The notes under the pieces are model-generated. The model made no database searches. It saw only the letters and a program-made list of their open reading frames with translations, and had not been told where the DNA came from. From positions 868,001 through 932,000 of the forward strand of contig NZ_JACYFU010000001.1 in NCBI RefSeq assembly GCF_014837245.1: a stretch of DNA of 64,000 bases, read 5' to 3'. Numbering within the stretch: position 1 is the first letter of the stretch; each line of letters opens with the position of its first letter. Below are positions 52,963 through 60,639 of this stretch, one piece after another. Origin of the DNA: Devosia oryzisoli. Its GTDB lineage: Bacteria; Pseudomonadota; Alphaproteobacteria; Rhizobiales; Devosiaceae. The position numbers and the translations under genes were made by a program.

Positions 52963-53627
52963 TCGATGGCTCCGAAGCGGATCGAATCGCCTGGCCGCAG
53001 CAGTGTCGGCGGGTCCTGCGATGGCTGAAAGTTGCGGAAGTCGGTGCGTCCGATCACGTGCCACCCGGTGGGAACTTCGGTCGCCGCAATGGCCGTCTGC
53101 CCTGCAGCAAACAGAACGCTCCCCGCAGGCACCTCCGGGCGCACAATCGTCCGGCGCGGGACATGCAGCCAGGCCTCGTGAAAGCCGCAATAGACAAAAC
53201 CAGGCGCAAAACCCGTGGCGAGCACCCGCAGGCGAGCCGTCGTTTGGCTCAAGATAAACTCCTCGGGCGACACGCCGAGAGTGTGTGCAACGTCCTCCAG
53301 GTCGGGGCCGTCCTCTCCCCCGAAACGAACATGCAGAAGGTGCTCTTCTGAGCAAACGGCTTCCCCGGCCCGCCCCAATCGCAGTTGAATTTCTCCGGAG
53401 AGGCGGAACGGATCGGTGACCGATGGGTCATACCGCACCAGCAGCGAAACGAGGCTGGGCACGACTTCGACGATCCCGTCCGCCAAATCGTCCACGAGCA
53501 CCTTGGCCAGTCTGATGGTCCTCAGGTTGGCTTCATCGTCCAGCCCCTTGGCGAACCGCACAAGCAGTGTGGTATCGCCAAGCGGCAGAATGTCCACGCG
53601 CTGGGGATATCGCGCTCGCACATCCAT
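52959..53627 (-). CDS. pxpB: 5-oxoprolinase subunit B (KipI family)
   Basis: Subunit B (cyclophilin-like KipI domain), 222 residues. It reads RVDILPLGDTTLLVRFAKGLDDEANLRTIRLAKVL, VEVVPSLVSLLVRYDPS, ATGFAPGFVYCGFHEAWLHVPRRTIVRPEVPAGSVLFAAGQTAIAATEVPTGWHVIGRTDF and RPGDSIRFGAI, the standard KipI core with GFxPGFxY and GGxQT-like motifs. ATG at 53627 is preferred (GGAG 6 bases upstream) over 53669. First gene of the pxpBCA operon. Confidence 0.93.
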   Translation of the reverse strand: MDVRARYPQRVDILPLGDTTLLVRFAKGLDDEANLRTIRLAKVLVDDLADGIVEVVPSLVSLLVRYDPSVTDPFRLSGEIQLRLGRAGEAVCSEEHLLHVRFGGEDGPDLEDVAHTLGVSPEEFILSQTTARLRVLATGFAPGFVYCGFHEAWLHVPRRTIVRPEVPAGSVLFAAGQTAIAATEVPTGWHVIGRTDFRNFQPSQDPPTLLRPGDSIRFGAID

Positions 53628-53752
53628 GGCTGGCTCCTCGTCGATGCTGGCACAGTGGTCCTCGACCATGACTGTCCCGTCAAGGCTTGGAGCATCACCT
53701 AAGTCAGGCGGCGAGACCTGTCAGCGAAATGAGAGCAAAAAGGCCATGCACA

Positions 53753-53929
53753 TCAATTGGGATCACGGCCCTCCTGCTCCACCACCGCTTCGAACAGCGT
53801 CCGCGTCTGCCCTGCTCCGATGGCCTCAATGGCCACCGCCGCAATGGCAGCAAACAGCTCCGCTATTTCCTGGGGATCGGTGATTTCGGCGTCGTCTTCG
53901 TCGGCGTCAGCGTTGATCAGGGTAAACAC
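53753..53929 (-). CDS. Small acidic hypothetical protein, 58 residues
   Basis: GTG at 53929 has GGAGG with 9 bases of spacing. The product reads MFTLINADADEDDAEITDPQ, then a hydrophobic helix-prone stretch ELFAAIAAVAIEAIGAGQ and ends TLFEAVVEQEGRDPN. It is acidic with good third-position GC codon use on this strand, whereas the opposite-strand frames are less natural. No family recognised. It lies alone in the 420 bases between pxpB and the next hypothetical gene. Confidence 0.5.
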   Translation of the reverse strand: MFTLINADADEDDAEITDPQEIAELFAAIAAVAIEAIGAGQTRTLFEAVVEQEGRDPN

Positions 53930-54048
53930 AATAACGCGCCTCCACAGTGAGCCTACAAAAACAGTGTGCGGCGATTCCCGTTACACTTTAAATAACGGAA
54001 TGGGTGAGTTCACGAGAGGTTGCGGGTTGCTCAATGCGGCAGCAGCAC

Positions 54049-54285
54049 TTAACCTTCGCCGGCCTCGAGAGCTTCGAGGTAGTTCTCGATGTCCTCGAGG
54101 GAGGCCGAGAATGGCTTGGGTTGGTCCCCGTAGACAACCTTGAACGTCTCGTCTTCGCGCAGCGCATGGCCGCCCGGCTGCCCCAGCACCCTTATCTTTT
54201 CGGACGTCAGAATAGTCAGCCCATGCCGCGCTGCAATTCGCTTGGCGCGGCGCATGCGCGATGCGTCAAAGTCCTTGCGGCTCAC
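54049..54285 (-). CDS. Hypothetical protein, 78 residues
   Basis: From GTG at 54285 the product is VSRKDFDASRMRRAKRIAARHG, then a possible beta strand (LTILTSEKIRVLG), and an acidic helix at the end (FSASLEDIENYLEALEAGEG). It is soluble and not recognised. AAGG lies about 9 bases upstream. An in-frame GTG at 54327 would add 14 residues without ribosome binding site. Codon use fits the local genome. Confidence 0.5.
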   Translation of the reverse strand: MSRKDFDASRMRRAKRIAARHGLTILTSEKIRVLGQPGGHALREDETFKVVYGDQPKPFSASLEDIENYLEALEAGEG

Positions 54286-54664
54286 GGCTTGGCCCTTCTT
54301 TGGTCGCGAATGGCAGCGACCTAGCACCCCGCGTCTGCTGGGACAATGCCTGTCAGGACAAGCATTCCCCTACCACGCTGAAATTGGAGCCTTCGGCCGT
54401 TCCCCGAGCGCTTCCAACGCACACTCTGAGCAGCGGAGTCTTCCTGCATGTCTTCTTGCCCGATGGCAAACGCTCCTCGCGCAGGTGCCGGGCAATGTAA
54501 GGCACCAGCGGGGCGACGCCATCAGCTTGGGCTTCAACAGGCAGAACGCCTACGTCTTTGATTCCCCTGCTGATCGCCTGGAATCGACTTTCGCGTCCGC
54601 GCAGGGGTGACGGTAGGGGACTTCAGGGCTAAATTGCTGCTGCCCGTCCGTACCGGAGCTGCCC
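54286..54664. other. Region between hypothetical gene and bacteriophytochrome, including a gene remnant
   Basis: No intact gene is present. The middle holds the decayed C-terminus of an ABC ATPase (separate entry). The last 55 bases are the leader of the phytochrome gene, with GGAG at 54655-54658. I see no EcfG-type promoter here and no clear sigma-70 promoter. Confidence 0.4.
54436..54610 (+). pseudogene. Remnant of an ABC transporter ATP-binding protein C-terminus (TOBE-like)
   Basis: Two reading frames join into one plausible protein tail. The first gives SSGVFLHVFLPDGK. After a one-base frameshift near 54475 the second gives TLLAQVPGNVRHQRGDAISLGF followed by NRQNAYVFDSPADRLE and a stop at 54608. 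The pattern 'LPDGK-TLLAQVP...GDAISLGF...AYVFD' matches the TOBE end of sugar/polyamine-type ABC ATPases (UgpC/PotA class). The rest of the gene is absent. It marks a past deletion or rearrangement at this junction. Confidence 0.55.
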
Positions 54665-56911
54665 TTGTCGAGCTTAGCTTTAGATCCCGTTTCCTCACAG
54701 GCCGAGGCAGAGTGTGCCCGCGAACCCATACATATTCCCGGTTCGATTCAGCCACACGGCGTCCTGGTGGTGCTCGACGCAGCCTTCCGGATCGTTCAGG
54801 TCACGCAGAATGCTGTGCAACTGCTCAAGCTCGATCCCACCGAATTGCTCGGTGCCGGTTTCAAAGACAAATTTCCGGAGCTTTTTCAGCTCCTGACAGA
54901 TGCCATCGCGGCAGAAACGCTGGGCCCATCTGCCCAAACCTTGGCCCGGCAGGTCAGCTTCGGCAGCGAGCAGTTTGACGTCCTGGCGCACCGCTCGCCA
55001 ACCGACCGCCTCATCGTCGAATTCGAGATTCACGCCGGTGCTGGGTCGCTCGATACGCTCTATCCCAATGTTCGTAACTTCATCCAGACCCTCGGGCAGC
55101 TTCCGAACATAGCGGCAATCACAAGCGTTGCGGCCGCAGAAATCCGGAAGATCACCGGGTTTGATCGTGTTCTCATCTATCAGTTCGATGAGCACTGGAA
55201 CGGCACGGTTCGGGCGGAGTCGCGCAATGACGCCCTGCCCTCCTACCTCGACCTTCGTTTCCCCTCGAGCGACATCCCTGCGCAGGCGCGCGAGCTTTAT
55301 CGGCTGAACCGGCTCCGGCTGATCCCGGACGCCGATTATCAGCCGGTTCCCATCGTGCCTGCCATGGATCCAGAAGCGGGTGCGCCGACCGATCTGAGCT
55401 TTGCGATCCTGCGCAGCGTGTCGCCCGTGCACCTTCAGTACATGAAGAACATGGGCACCCCTGCCTCCATGTCAATTTCGATCCTTGACGACGGCCGGCT
55501 GTGGGGACTTATTTCCTGCCACAGCGCTACGCCCACTCGGGTTCCCGCCCATGTCCGGACCGCGTGCGACTTCGTCGCTCAGGTTCTAACGATGCAGATC
55601 GGCGCGAAATCGCGGAGCGAGGCAGCCGCGCAACGGGTCGAAAAGCACCGCATCCAGAGCCGGCTGCTCGCCCGTATGGCCGCCGAACCCAACTTCATCG
55701 ATGGATTGCTTTCCCAATATGAGGACCTGCTCGGGCTGACGGACGCAGAGGGAGCGGCGATCGTCTGGGACGATCAGATTTCGACGATCGGCAAGGTTCC
55801 ACCGCGGGAGGAAATCGAGACGATCTCCAATTGGCTGGTCGCCAACTCCGTACACGACGACGTCTTCGTCACGAACCAGGCCAGCCTGGATGTCGCGGGG
55901 GCTGGGATCGATGCCGAAGCTGCCGCCGGCATGCTCGCCGTTTCAATCTCGCAGCTCTACCCCAGCTACATCATGTGGTTCCGCCCAGAGGTGGTGCGCA
56001 CGGTGCGCTGGGGAGGCGACCCCCGTAAATCGGAGAACCCGGCAACCGGCTCCCTCAACCCGCGCAAATCCTTCGATCTGTGGCGCGAGACGGTGCGCCA
56101 TCAAGCGATTCCCTGGACCACAGCGCAAGTCGAGGCCGCCGGCAGCTTGCGCAGCGCCATCGTGGGGATCGTGATGCGCAAGGCCGAGGAGATGGCAGCC
56201 ATTACCGAGGAGTTGCGCCGGTCCAACAAGGAGCTCGAGGCCTTCTCCTACTCCATCAGCCACGACCTTCGGGCGCCGTTCCGCCACATCGTGGGCTTTG
56301 CGGAACTGCTCAAGGAAATCCTTCCCGCCGAAGAGGATCCGCGCCCGGCGCGCTACATTGAAACAATCATCGAATCTGCGCACTCGGCCGGGCGCCTCGT
56401 TGACGATCTGCTGGGGTTTTCCCAGGTGGGCCGGGCTCAGCTTACAAAGATCAAGGTGGACATGAACAAGGTCGTCGCCGACGCCTTGCGCACCCTCCAG
56501 CATGAAATGGAAGACCGGCAGATCAACTGGAAGATCGATGATCTCGCGCCAGCAATGGCTGATCCCACCTTCATGCGCTCTGTCTGGCAAAATCTGCTGG
56601 CCAATTCGATCAAGTACAGTCGCGGCACAGACCCGACCACGATAGAAGTCACAAGCACGACAGATGGCGAAGACACTGTTTTCAGCGTGCGGGATGATGG
56701 CGTAGGGTTTGACATGGCTTATGTCGACAAACTCTTCGGCGTCTTCCAGAGGCTGCACCGGATAGAGGATTACGAAGGCAGTGGTATAGGCCTGGCCAAT
56801 GTCAAACGCATTGTCGAACGACACGGTGGGCGCGTATGGGCCGAGGGCCTTGTTGGCAAAGGCGCCGTCTTCTACTTTGCACTGCCAAAAGACGTTGCGG
56901 GGGCATCATGA
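54665..56911 (+). CDS. bphP: Bacteriophytochrome histidine kinase
   Basis: Red/far-red light sensor kinase, 748 residues, with PAS-GAF-PHY photosensory core and HisKA-HATPase_c output. C17 in the N-terminal AECAREPIHIPGSIQPHG is positioned as the biliverdin-binding cysteine. The GAF domain has DLRFPSSDIPAQARELYRLNRLRLIPD (PxSDIP motif) and SISILDDGRLWGLISCHSATP with the chromophore His. The PHY tongue contains the conserved WGGDPRKS. H533 lies in SYSISHDLRAPFRHI, followed by the N box and the G boxes DDGVGFDMAYVDKLFGVFQRLH and GSGIGLANVKRIVERH. TTG start with GGAG 6 bases upstream. The stop overlaps the next gene (ATGA). Confidence 0.95.
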   Translation: MSSLALDPVSSQAEAECAREPIHIPGSIQPHGVLVVLDAAFRIVQVTQNAVQLLKLDPTELLGAGFKDKFPELFQLLTDAIAAETLGPSAQTLARQVSFGSEQFDVLAHRSPTDRLIVEFEIHAGAGSLDTLYPNVRNFIQTLGQLPNIAAITSVAAAEIRKITGFDRVLIYQFDEHWNGTVRAESRNDALPSYLDLRFPSSDIPAQARELYRLNRLRLIPDADYQPVPIVPAMDPEAGAPTDLSFAILRSVSPVHLQYMKNMGTPASMSISILDDGRLWGLISCHSATPTRVPAHVRTACDFVAQVLTMQIGAKSRSEAAAQRVEKHRIQSRLLARMAAEPNFIDGLLSQYEDLLGLTDAEGAAIVWDDQISTIGKVPPREEIETISNWLVANSVHDDVFVTNQASLDVAGAGIDAEAAAGMLAVSISQLYPSYIMWFRPEVVRTVRWGGDPRKSENPATGSLNPRKSFDLWRETVRHQAIPWTTAQVEAAGSLRSAIVGIVMRKAEEMAAITEELRRSNKELEAFSYSISHDLRAPFRHIVGFAELLKEILPAEEDPRPARYIETIIESAHSAGRLVDDLLGFSQVGRAQLTKIKVDMNKVVADALRTLQHEMEDRQINWKIDDLAPAMADPTFMRSVWQNLLANSIKYSRGTDPTTIEVTSTTDGEDTVFSVRDDGVGFDMAYVDKLFGVFQRLHRIEDYEGSGIGLANVKRIVERHGGRVWAEGLVGKGAVFYFALPKDVAGAS

Positions 56912-57381
56912 CCGACATCAATCCTATTCTTCTCGTCGAGGACAATCCCAAGGACCTGGAGCTCACGCTTGCTGCCCTCGATCGCAGCCAGCTTGCCAAC
57001 GAGGTCATTGTGGCGCGAGACGGCGCAGAGGCGCTAGACTGGCTGTTCTCAACGGGGGCCCACCGAAACCGCAATCACAGCGATCCGGCGGTCGTGCTGC
57101 TCGATCTCAAGTTGCCCAAGATCGACGGGCTGCAGGTGCTGGAGCGGGTCAAAAGCGATCCGGACCTCAAACACGTGCCCATTGTCATGCTGACTGCCTC
57201 CAAAGAAGAAAGCGATCTGGTCCGCAGCTACCAGCTCGGGGTCAACGCCTTCGTTGTGAAGCCGGTAGACTTCAAGGAGTTCTTCAAGGCTATCCAGGAG
57301 ATCGGCATGTTCTGGGCTATCCTGAACGAACCGCATCCGTTCCGGCCGAAGTCGACGCCCATGAAAGTGACGCAAGCTTGA
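56908..57381 (+). CDS. Response regulator of the phytochrome (Rcp1-like)
   Basis: A 157-residue single receiver domain of the Rcp1/BphR group: NPILLVEDNPKDLELTLAALDRSQLANEVIVARDGAEALDWLF, phospho-acceptor D66 in AVVLLDLKLPKIDGLQVLERVKSDPDLKHVPIVMLTAS, and FVVKPVDFKEFFKAIQEIGMFWAILNEPH, where the C-terminal extension is the Rcp1-type dimer arm. It is the expected phosphate acceptor of the phytochrome kinase. ATG overlaps the kinase stop and its own stop overlaps the next gene (TTGA). Confidence 0.95.
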   Translation: MTDINPILLVEDNPKDLELTLAALDRSQLANEVIVARDGAEALDWLFSTGAHRNRNHSDPAVVLLDLKLPKIDGLQVLERVKSDPDLKHVPIVMLTASKEESDLVRSYQLGVNAFVVKPVDFKEFFKAIQEIGMFWAILNEPHPFRPKSTPMKVTQA

Positions 57382-58757
57382 ACCAATTGGCCCAGCCGAT
57401 CAGCATCCTGCACCTTGAGGACAGTGATCTCGACAGTGACCTGATCACGACCAACCTCGAACTGTCAGGCCTGATGTTCAGGACCGACAGGGTCTGGACA
57501 CGTGCTGACTTTCAGGATCGACTTGAGCAGAGCCGCTTCGACCTCATCCTTGCAGACTATAGATTACCTGCCTTCGACGGCCTCAGCGCACTCGAGATCG
57601 CCAGGGAATTGGCGCCCGACACCCCTTTCATCTTTGTCTCGGCGACGCTCGGCGAAGAAGTCGCGATCGAGAGCCTCAAGAACGGAGCGACGGACTACGT
57701 GCTTAAGTCCAGGCTCGGTCGGCTTGCCTCGTGCATTCGGCGAGCGCTGGCCGAGCGGCAGGAGATCGATGCGCGGCATCGCGCGGAGCGTTCGGAAGAG
57801 GAAGCCCATCGGCGGCTGGCCTCGGCGATGGCCGTTGCGGAAATCGGGGCCTTCGAGTGGGATGTCGAGGCGGGCCAGGTCGTTCTTGATGAACGAAGCT
57901 GCGCCATTCTGGGCATGGCGACGGTTAGCTCGATTTCCACAAAGGATCTCTACGATACCATCGTGGAGGAAGACAGGCAGGACGTGGATCACAAGTTCCT
58001 CTCCGCCTATCGGAACAACGAACGGGTGCAAGGCGATTTCCGTGTGCGCCTCCCGAACGGCATCGTTCGCGACCTGGCCGTCGTCTGCGACTGGTTCGCC
58101 AAGGACGGTGGAAGCATCGGCATCGGCGTCGTCCAGGATGTGACGGACCGCAAGCGGGCCGAGGAGCATCACAGGCTTGTGGTGCGTGAACTGCACCACC
58201 GGGTCAAAAACAGCCTTGCAACGGTCCAGTCGGTCATATCCTTCAGCCTTCGCCATGCCAGTTCGTTCGAAAGCTTCCAGGAGTCGATCGTCAAGCGTAT
58301 CGATGCACTGGCGCGGAGCCATTCGCTTTTGACAGATGATCAGTTCGGCGGCCTCCTGCTGCGCGACATTCTCGATGGTGAATTGACCGCCTACCAAGGC
58401 AGCGCCAGCGGCATCGAGATCGACGGGCCGCGGGTATATCTGCAACCGCAACTGGCAACCACGATGAGCCTTGCGGTTCACGAGCTGGCCACCAATGCGG
58501 CCAAGTATGGCGCCCTCTCCACCTCCGGGGGACGTTTGGTCGTTCACTGGCGACTGGAGCAGACGGAGGACGCTCCGCATCTGCACATGAGCTGGGATGA
58601 GACGGGCGGACCCAGGATCGAAAAGGCGCCGGAGCACCAGGGCTTTGGATCGATCCTGATGCAACGACTACTCGGCGGCATGGCCGGCTCCGAGGTCGAT
58701 ATGGACTTCCGGCCCGAGGGGCTGCGGGTCCAGATCATCCTCCCCCTCCTGCAGTAG
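57378..58757 (+). CDS. Hybrid receiver-PAS HWE-type histidine kinase
   Basis: A 459-residue kinase: receiver domain (residues 1-125, D60 in FDLILADYRLPAFDG), a linking coiled coil, a PAS domain (about 145-265) and an HWE/HisKA_2 kinase. The H box is RELHHRVKNSLATVQSVI with H274 as probable phospho-His, and the ATPase has HELATNAAKYGALS and GFGSILMQRLLGG. HWE kinases control the alphaproteobacterial general stress response through PhyR. TTG at 57378 overlaps the response regulator stop (TTGA); earlier codons in this frame belong to other genes. Third gene of the light-sensing operon. Confidence 0.92.
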   Translation: MNQLAQPISILHLEDSDLDSDLITTNLELSGLMFRTDRVWTRADFQDRLEQSRFDLILADYRLPAFDGLSALEIARELAPDTPFIFVSATLGEEVAIESLKNGATDYVLKSRLGRLASCIRRALAERQEIDARHRAERSEEEAHRRLASAMAVAEIGAFEWDVEAGQVVLDERSCAILGMATVSSISTKDLYDTIVEEDRQDVDHKFLSAYRNNERVQGDFRVRLPNGIVRDLAVVCDWFAKDGGSIGIGVVQDVTDRKRAEEHHRLVVRELHHRVKNSLATVQSVISFSLRHASSFESFQESIVKRIDALARSHSLLTDDQFGGLLLRDILDGELTAYQGSASGIEIDGPRVYLQPQLATTMSLAVHELATNAAKYGALSTSGGRLVVHWRLEQTEDAPHLHMSWDETGGPRIEKAPEHQGFGSILMQRLLGGMAGSEVDMDFRPEGLRVQIILPLLQ

Positions 58758-58809
58758 CCGCGCTTCGCCCGCAGGCGCCCGTCGGTAGGCGGGCGAGCGC
58801 GTTGCCGGT

Positions 58810-58834
58810 GGAACAGGCGCCCGGCTGCCGCGTT
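58810..58834 (+). promoter_or_regulatory. Candidate EcfG promoter of the first Ku gene
   Basis: GGAAC (58810-58814), 16-base spacer, CGTT (58831-58834): a perfect match to the EcfG/RpoE2 consensus. It ends 24 bases before the Ku start codon, leaving a leader of about 17 bases that still holds the GGAG ribosome binding site. Confidence 0.75.
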
Positions 58835-58858
58835 TTCTCCGCAAAATGGAGATGAGCG

Positions 58859-59680
58859 ATGGCGCGCCCCTACTGGAAGGGATTTCTCAAACTCTCGCTG
58901 GTGACCTGCCCCATCACGCTCACGCCCGCCACCACCGAAGGCGAGAAGGTGAAGTTTCACACGCTCAACCGGAAAACCGGCGAACGCATTTACACGCGCT
59001 ACGTCGACAGCGTTTCAGGCAAGACCGTCGAAAAGGACGACCAGGCCCGCGCCTACGAAAAAGGCGAGGATGACTACGTCGTGCTCGAGGAGGAAGACCT
59101 CGACGCCGTCCAGTTGGAGAGCACCAGGACCGTCGACATCGCTCAATTCGCTCCCGCCGATTCAGTGGACTGGACCTTCCTCGACAGCCCCTACTTCGTC
59201 GTCCCTGATGCGGAGGTGAGCGAAGAGGCCTTCATTATCATTCGCGAAGCCATGGCCAATGAGCATGTCGTGGGGTTGGCCAGCCTCGTTCTCGGCGGCC
59301 GGGAAAGGGCTGTGATGCTGCAGCCGTGGGAGAACGGCATAGTGCTTTGGACCCTTCGCTTCGGCGACGAGGTTCGTGACGAAAACGAGTACTGGAAAGA
59401 AGTCGAGGAAGCGCCGGTCGACAAGAAGATGCTCAGTATGATCGAGCAGTTGATCAAGGATCGCACCACGAAATGGAGCGAAGCGTTCGTAAAGGACCCG
59501 GTTCAGGATCGACTGCTGGACATCATCAAGTCCAAGAAGACCCACAAGGGCAAGCCGAAGCCCGCTGAAGCCGAGCCGGTCGACACGGGCGGCAGCAACG
59601 TGATCGATCTCATGGCTGCCCTCAAGAAAAGCCTCGAAGCCACCCCCGAGAAAGAAACCGGAAAATCGCGGCGGCGCTAG
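58859..59680 (+). CDS. ku: Non-homologous end joining protein Ku (copy 1)
   Basis: Bacterial Ku homodimer subunit that binds DNA ends and recruits LigD, 273 residues. It starts MARPYWKGFLKLSLVTCPITLTPATT, then FHTLNRKTGERIYTRYVDSVSGKTVEKDDQARAYEKGEDDYVVLEEEDLDAV, DWTFLDSPYFVVPD and RERAVMLQPWENGIVLWTLRF. After the core the tail is Lys-rich (SKKTHKGKPKPAEAEP), probably for LigD or DNA contact. GGAG lies 7 bases before the ATG. A perfect EcfG promoter precedes it. The stop overlaps the convergent second Ku gene by 4 bases. No ligD is in the window. Confidence 0.96.
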   Translation: MARPYWKGFLKLSLVTCPITLTPATTEGEKVKFHTLNRKTGERIYTRYVDSVSGKTVEKDDQARAYEKGEDDYVVLEEEDLDAVQLESTRTVDIAQFAPADSVDWTFLDSPYFVVPDAEVSEEAFIIIREAMANEHVVGLASLVLGGRERAVMLQPWENGIVLWTLRFGDEVRDENEYWKEVEEAPVDKKMLSMIEQLIKDRTTKWSEAFVKDPVQDRLLDIIKSKKTHKGKPKPAEAEPVDTGGSNVIDLMAALKKSLEATPEKETGKSRRR

Positions 59681-60543
59681 CTGGCCTTCCGCCGCTCCGG
59701 CGTCGCGTTCTTCGCCGACTTGCTCGTCTTGGCCGCCGACTTGCTTCTCGTCGCCTTGGGTGCAGCGTCCTCGCCGGCTGCACTGAGGCGCAGGGCCTCC
59801 AAAAGGTCGTTCTTGGGCGTCGGTTTCGGGCGCTTGAGCGGCACAATCTTCCGACCCTCGATCTTGGCCTTCACCATCTCGGCCAGCGCATCCTCGTAGC
59901 GGTCAACGAACTTGTCGGGCTCGAACGACCCCGCCTTGGTGTGCAGGATATGCTTGGCTAGCTGCAGCATTTCCGGGTCGATCTTGCGCTTGGGGATGTC
60001 GTCGAAGACTTCCTTCGACGAGCGGACCTCGTAGTCAAAATTCAAGGTCGTGGCGATGAGGCCGCGCTCATGCGCCCGGATCAACACCGGCCGTAGCCGG
60101 CGGAAGAGAACGGTATGAGCGATGGCCGCCGCCTTCTGCTTGCGCAGCGCCTCCCGCACGAGAATGAACGCCTCGTCGTTCGCGTCCGAGGCCGGCAGCA
60201 GGTAATAGGGCTTGTCGAAATAGCTGGTGTCGATCTGGCTGCAGGTGATGAAGTTGTCGACCCTCAATACCTTATCGCTTTGCGGCACGGCGGCGCTGAT
60301 CTCTTCGGGCTCCAGCACCACATAGTGCCCTTCGCTCGTCTCATAGCCCTTGACCTGATCCTCACGCTCGACTGGCTTGTCGGTCTTCTCGTCGACATAG
60401 AGGCGTTTGAGGCGGTGGCCGGTCTTACGGTTGACCAGGTGCAGCGAGATGCGGCCGGACGTGGTAGCGGCCGTATACATCTTAACCGGACATACGATCT
60501 CTGCGATCTTGATCGCACCTGACCAGACGGCACGTGCAGTCAT
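59677..60543 (-). CDS. ku: Non-homologous end joining protein Ku (copy 2)
   Basis: Second Ku, 288 residues, diverged from copy 1: MTARAVWSGAIKIAEIVCPVKMYTAATT, LHLVNRKTGHRLKRLYVDEKTDKPVEREDQVKGYETSEGHYVVLEPEEISAAV, CSQIDTSYFDKPYYLLPASD and RLRPVLIRAHERGLIATTLNFDYEVR. The tail is basic (TRSKSAAKTSKSAKNATPERRK). The ATG at 60543 is chosen because a candidate EcfG -10 element lies at 60574-60577, so transcripts would begin downstream of the longer ATG at 60573. GGGGA lies about 10 bases upstream. Two different Ku genes suggest homo- or heterodimers. Confidence 0.94.
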   Translation of the reverse strand: MTARAVWSGAIKIAEIVCPVKMYTAATTSGRISLHLVNRKTGHRLKRLYVDEKTDKPVEREDQVKGYETSEGHYVVLEPEEISAAVPQSDKVLRVDNFITCSQIDTSYFDKPYYLLPASDANDEAFILVREALRKQKAAAIAHTVLFRRLRPVLIRAHERGLIATTLNFDYEVRSSKEVFDDIPKRKIDPEMLQLAKHILHTKAGSFEPDKFVDRYEDALAEMVKAKIEGRKIVPLKRPKPTPKNDLLEALRLSAAGEDAAPKATRSKSAAKTSKSAKNATPERRKAS

Positions 60544-60573
60544 CTCGATAGGTCCCCAGGCTGTTGAAGCCAT

Positions 60574-60598
60574 AACGTGCCGCCCGTGATGGTGTTCC
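60574..60598 (-). promoter_or_regulatory. Candidate EcfG promoter of the second Ku gene
   Basis: On the minus strand GGAAC (60598-60594), 16-base spacer, CGTT (60577-60574): again a perfect EcfG consensus, identical in spacing to the one before copy 1. It lies 31 bases before the start codon at 60543. Confidence 0.75.
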
Positions 60599-60639
60599 CC
60601 CGTTCGATGATAGGAGAAACACCACCGCCTCCGCACCTC

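Noticed and set aside
52963..53355. 131-codon N-terminal extension of pxpC
   Set aside because: It is the alternative frame of pxpB. The extension has no 5-oxoprolinase-like sequence, and the TTG at 52962 fits both overlap and family start.
56799..57377. 193-codon extension of the HWE kinase frame
   Set aside because: It runs in a second frame through the phytochrome end and the response regulator, and no domain is recognisable before the receiver start.
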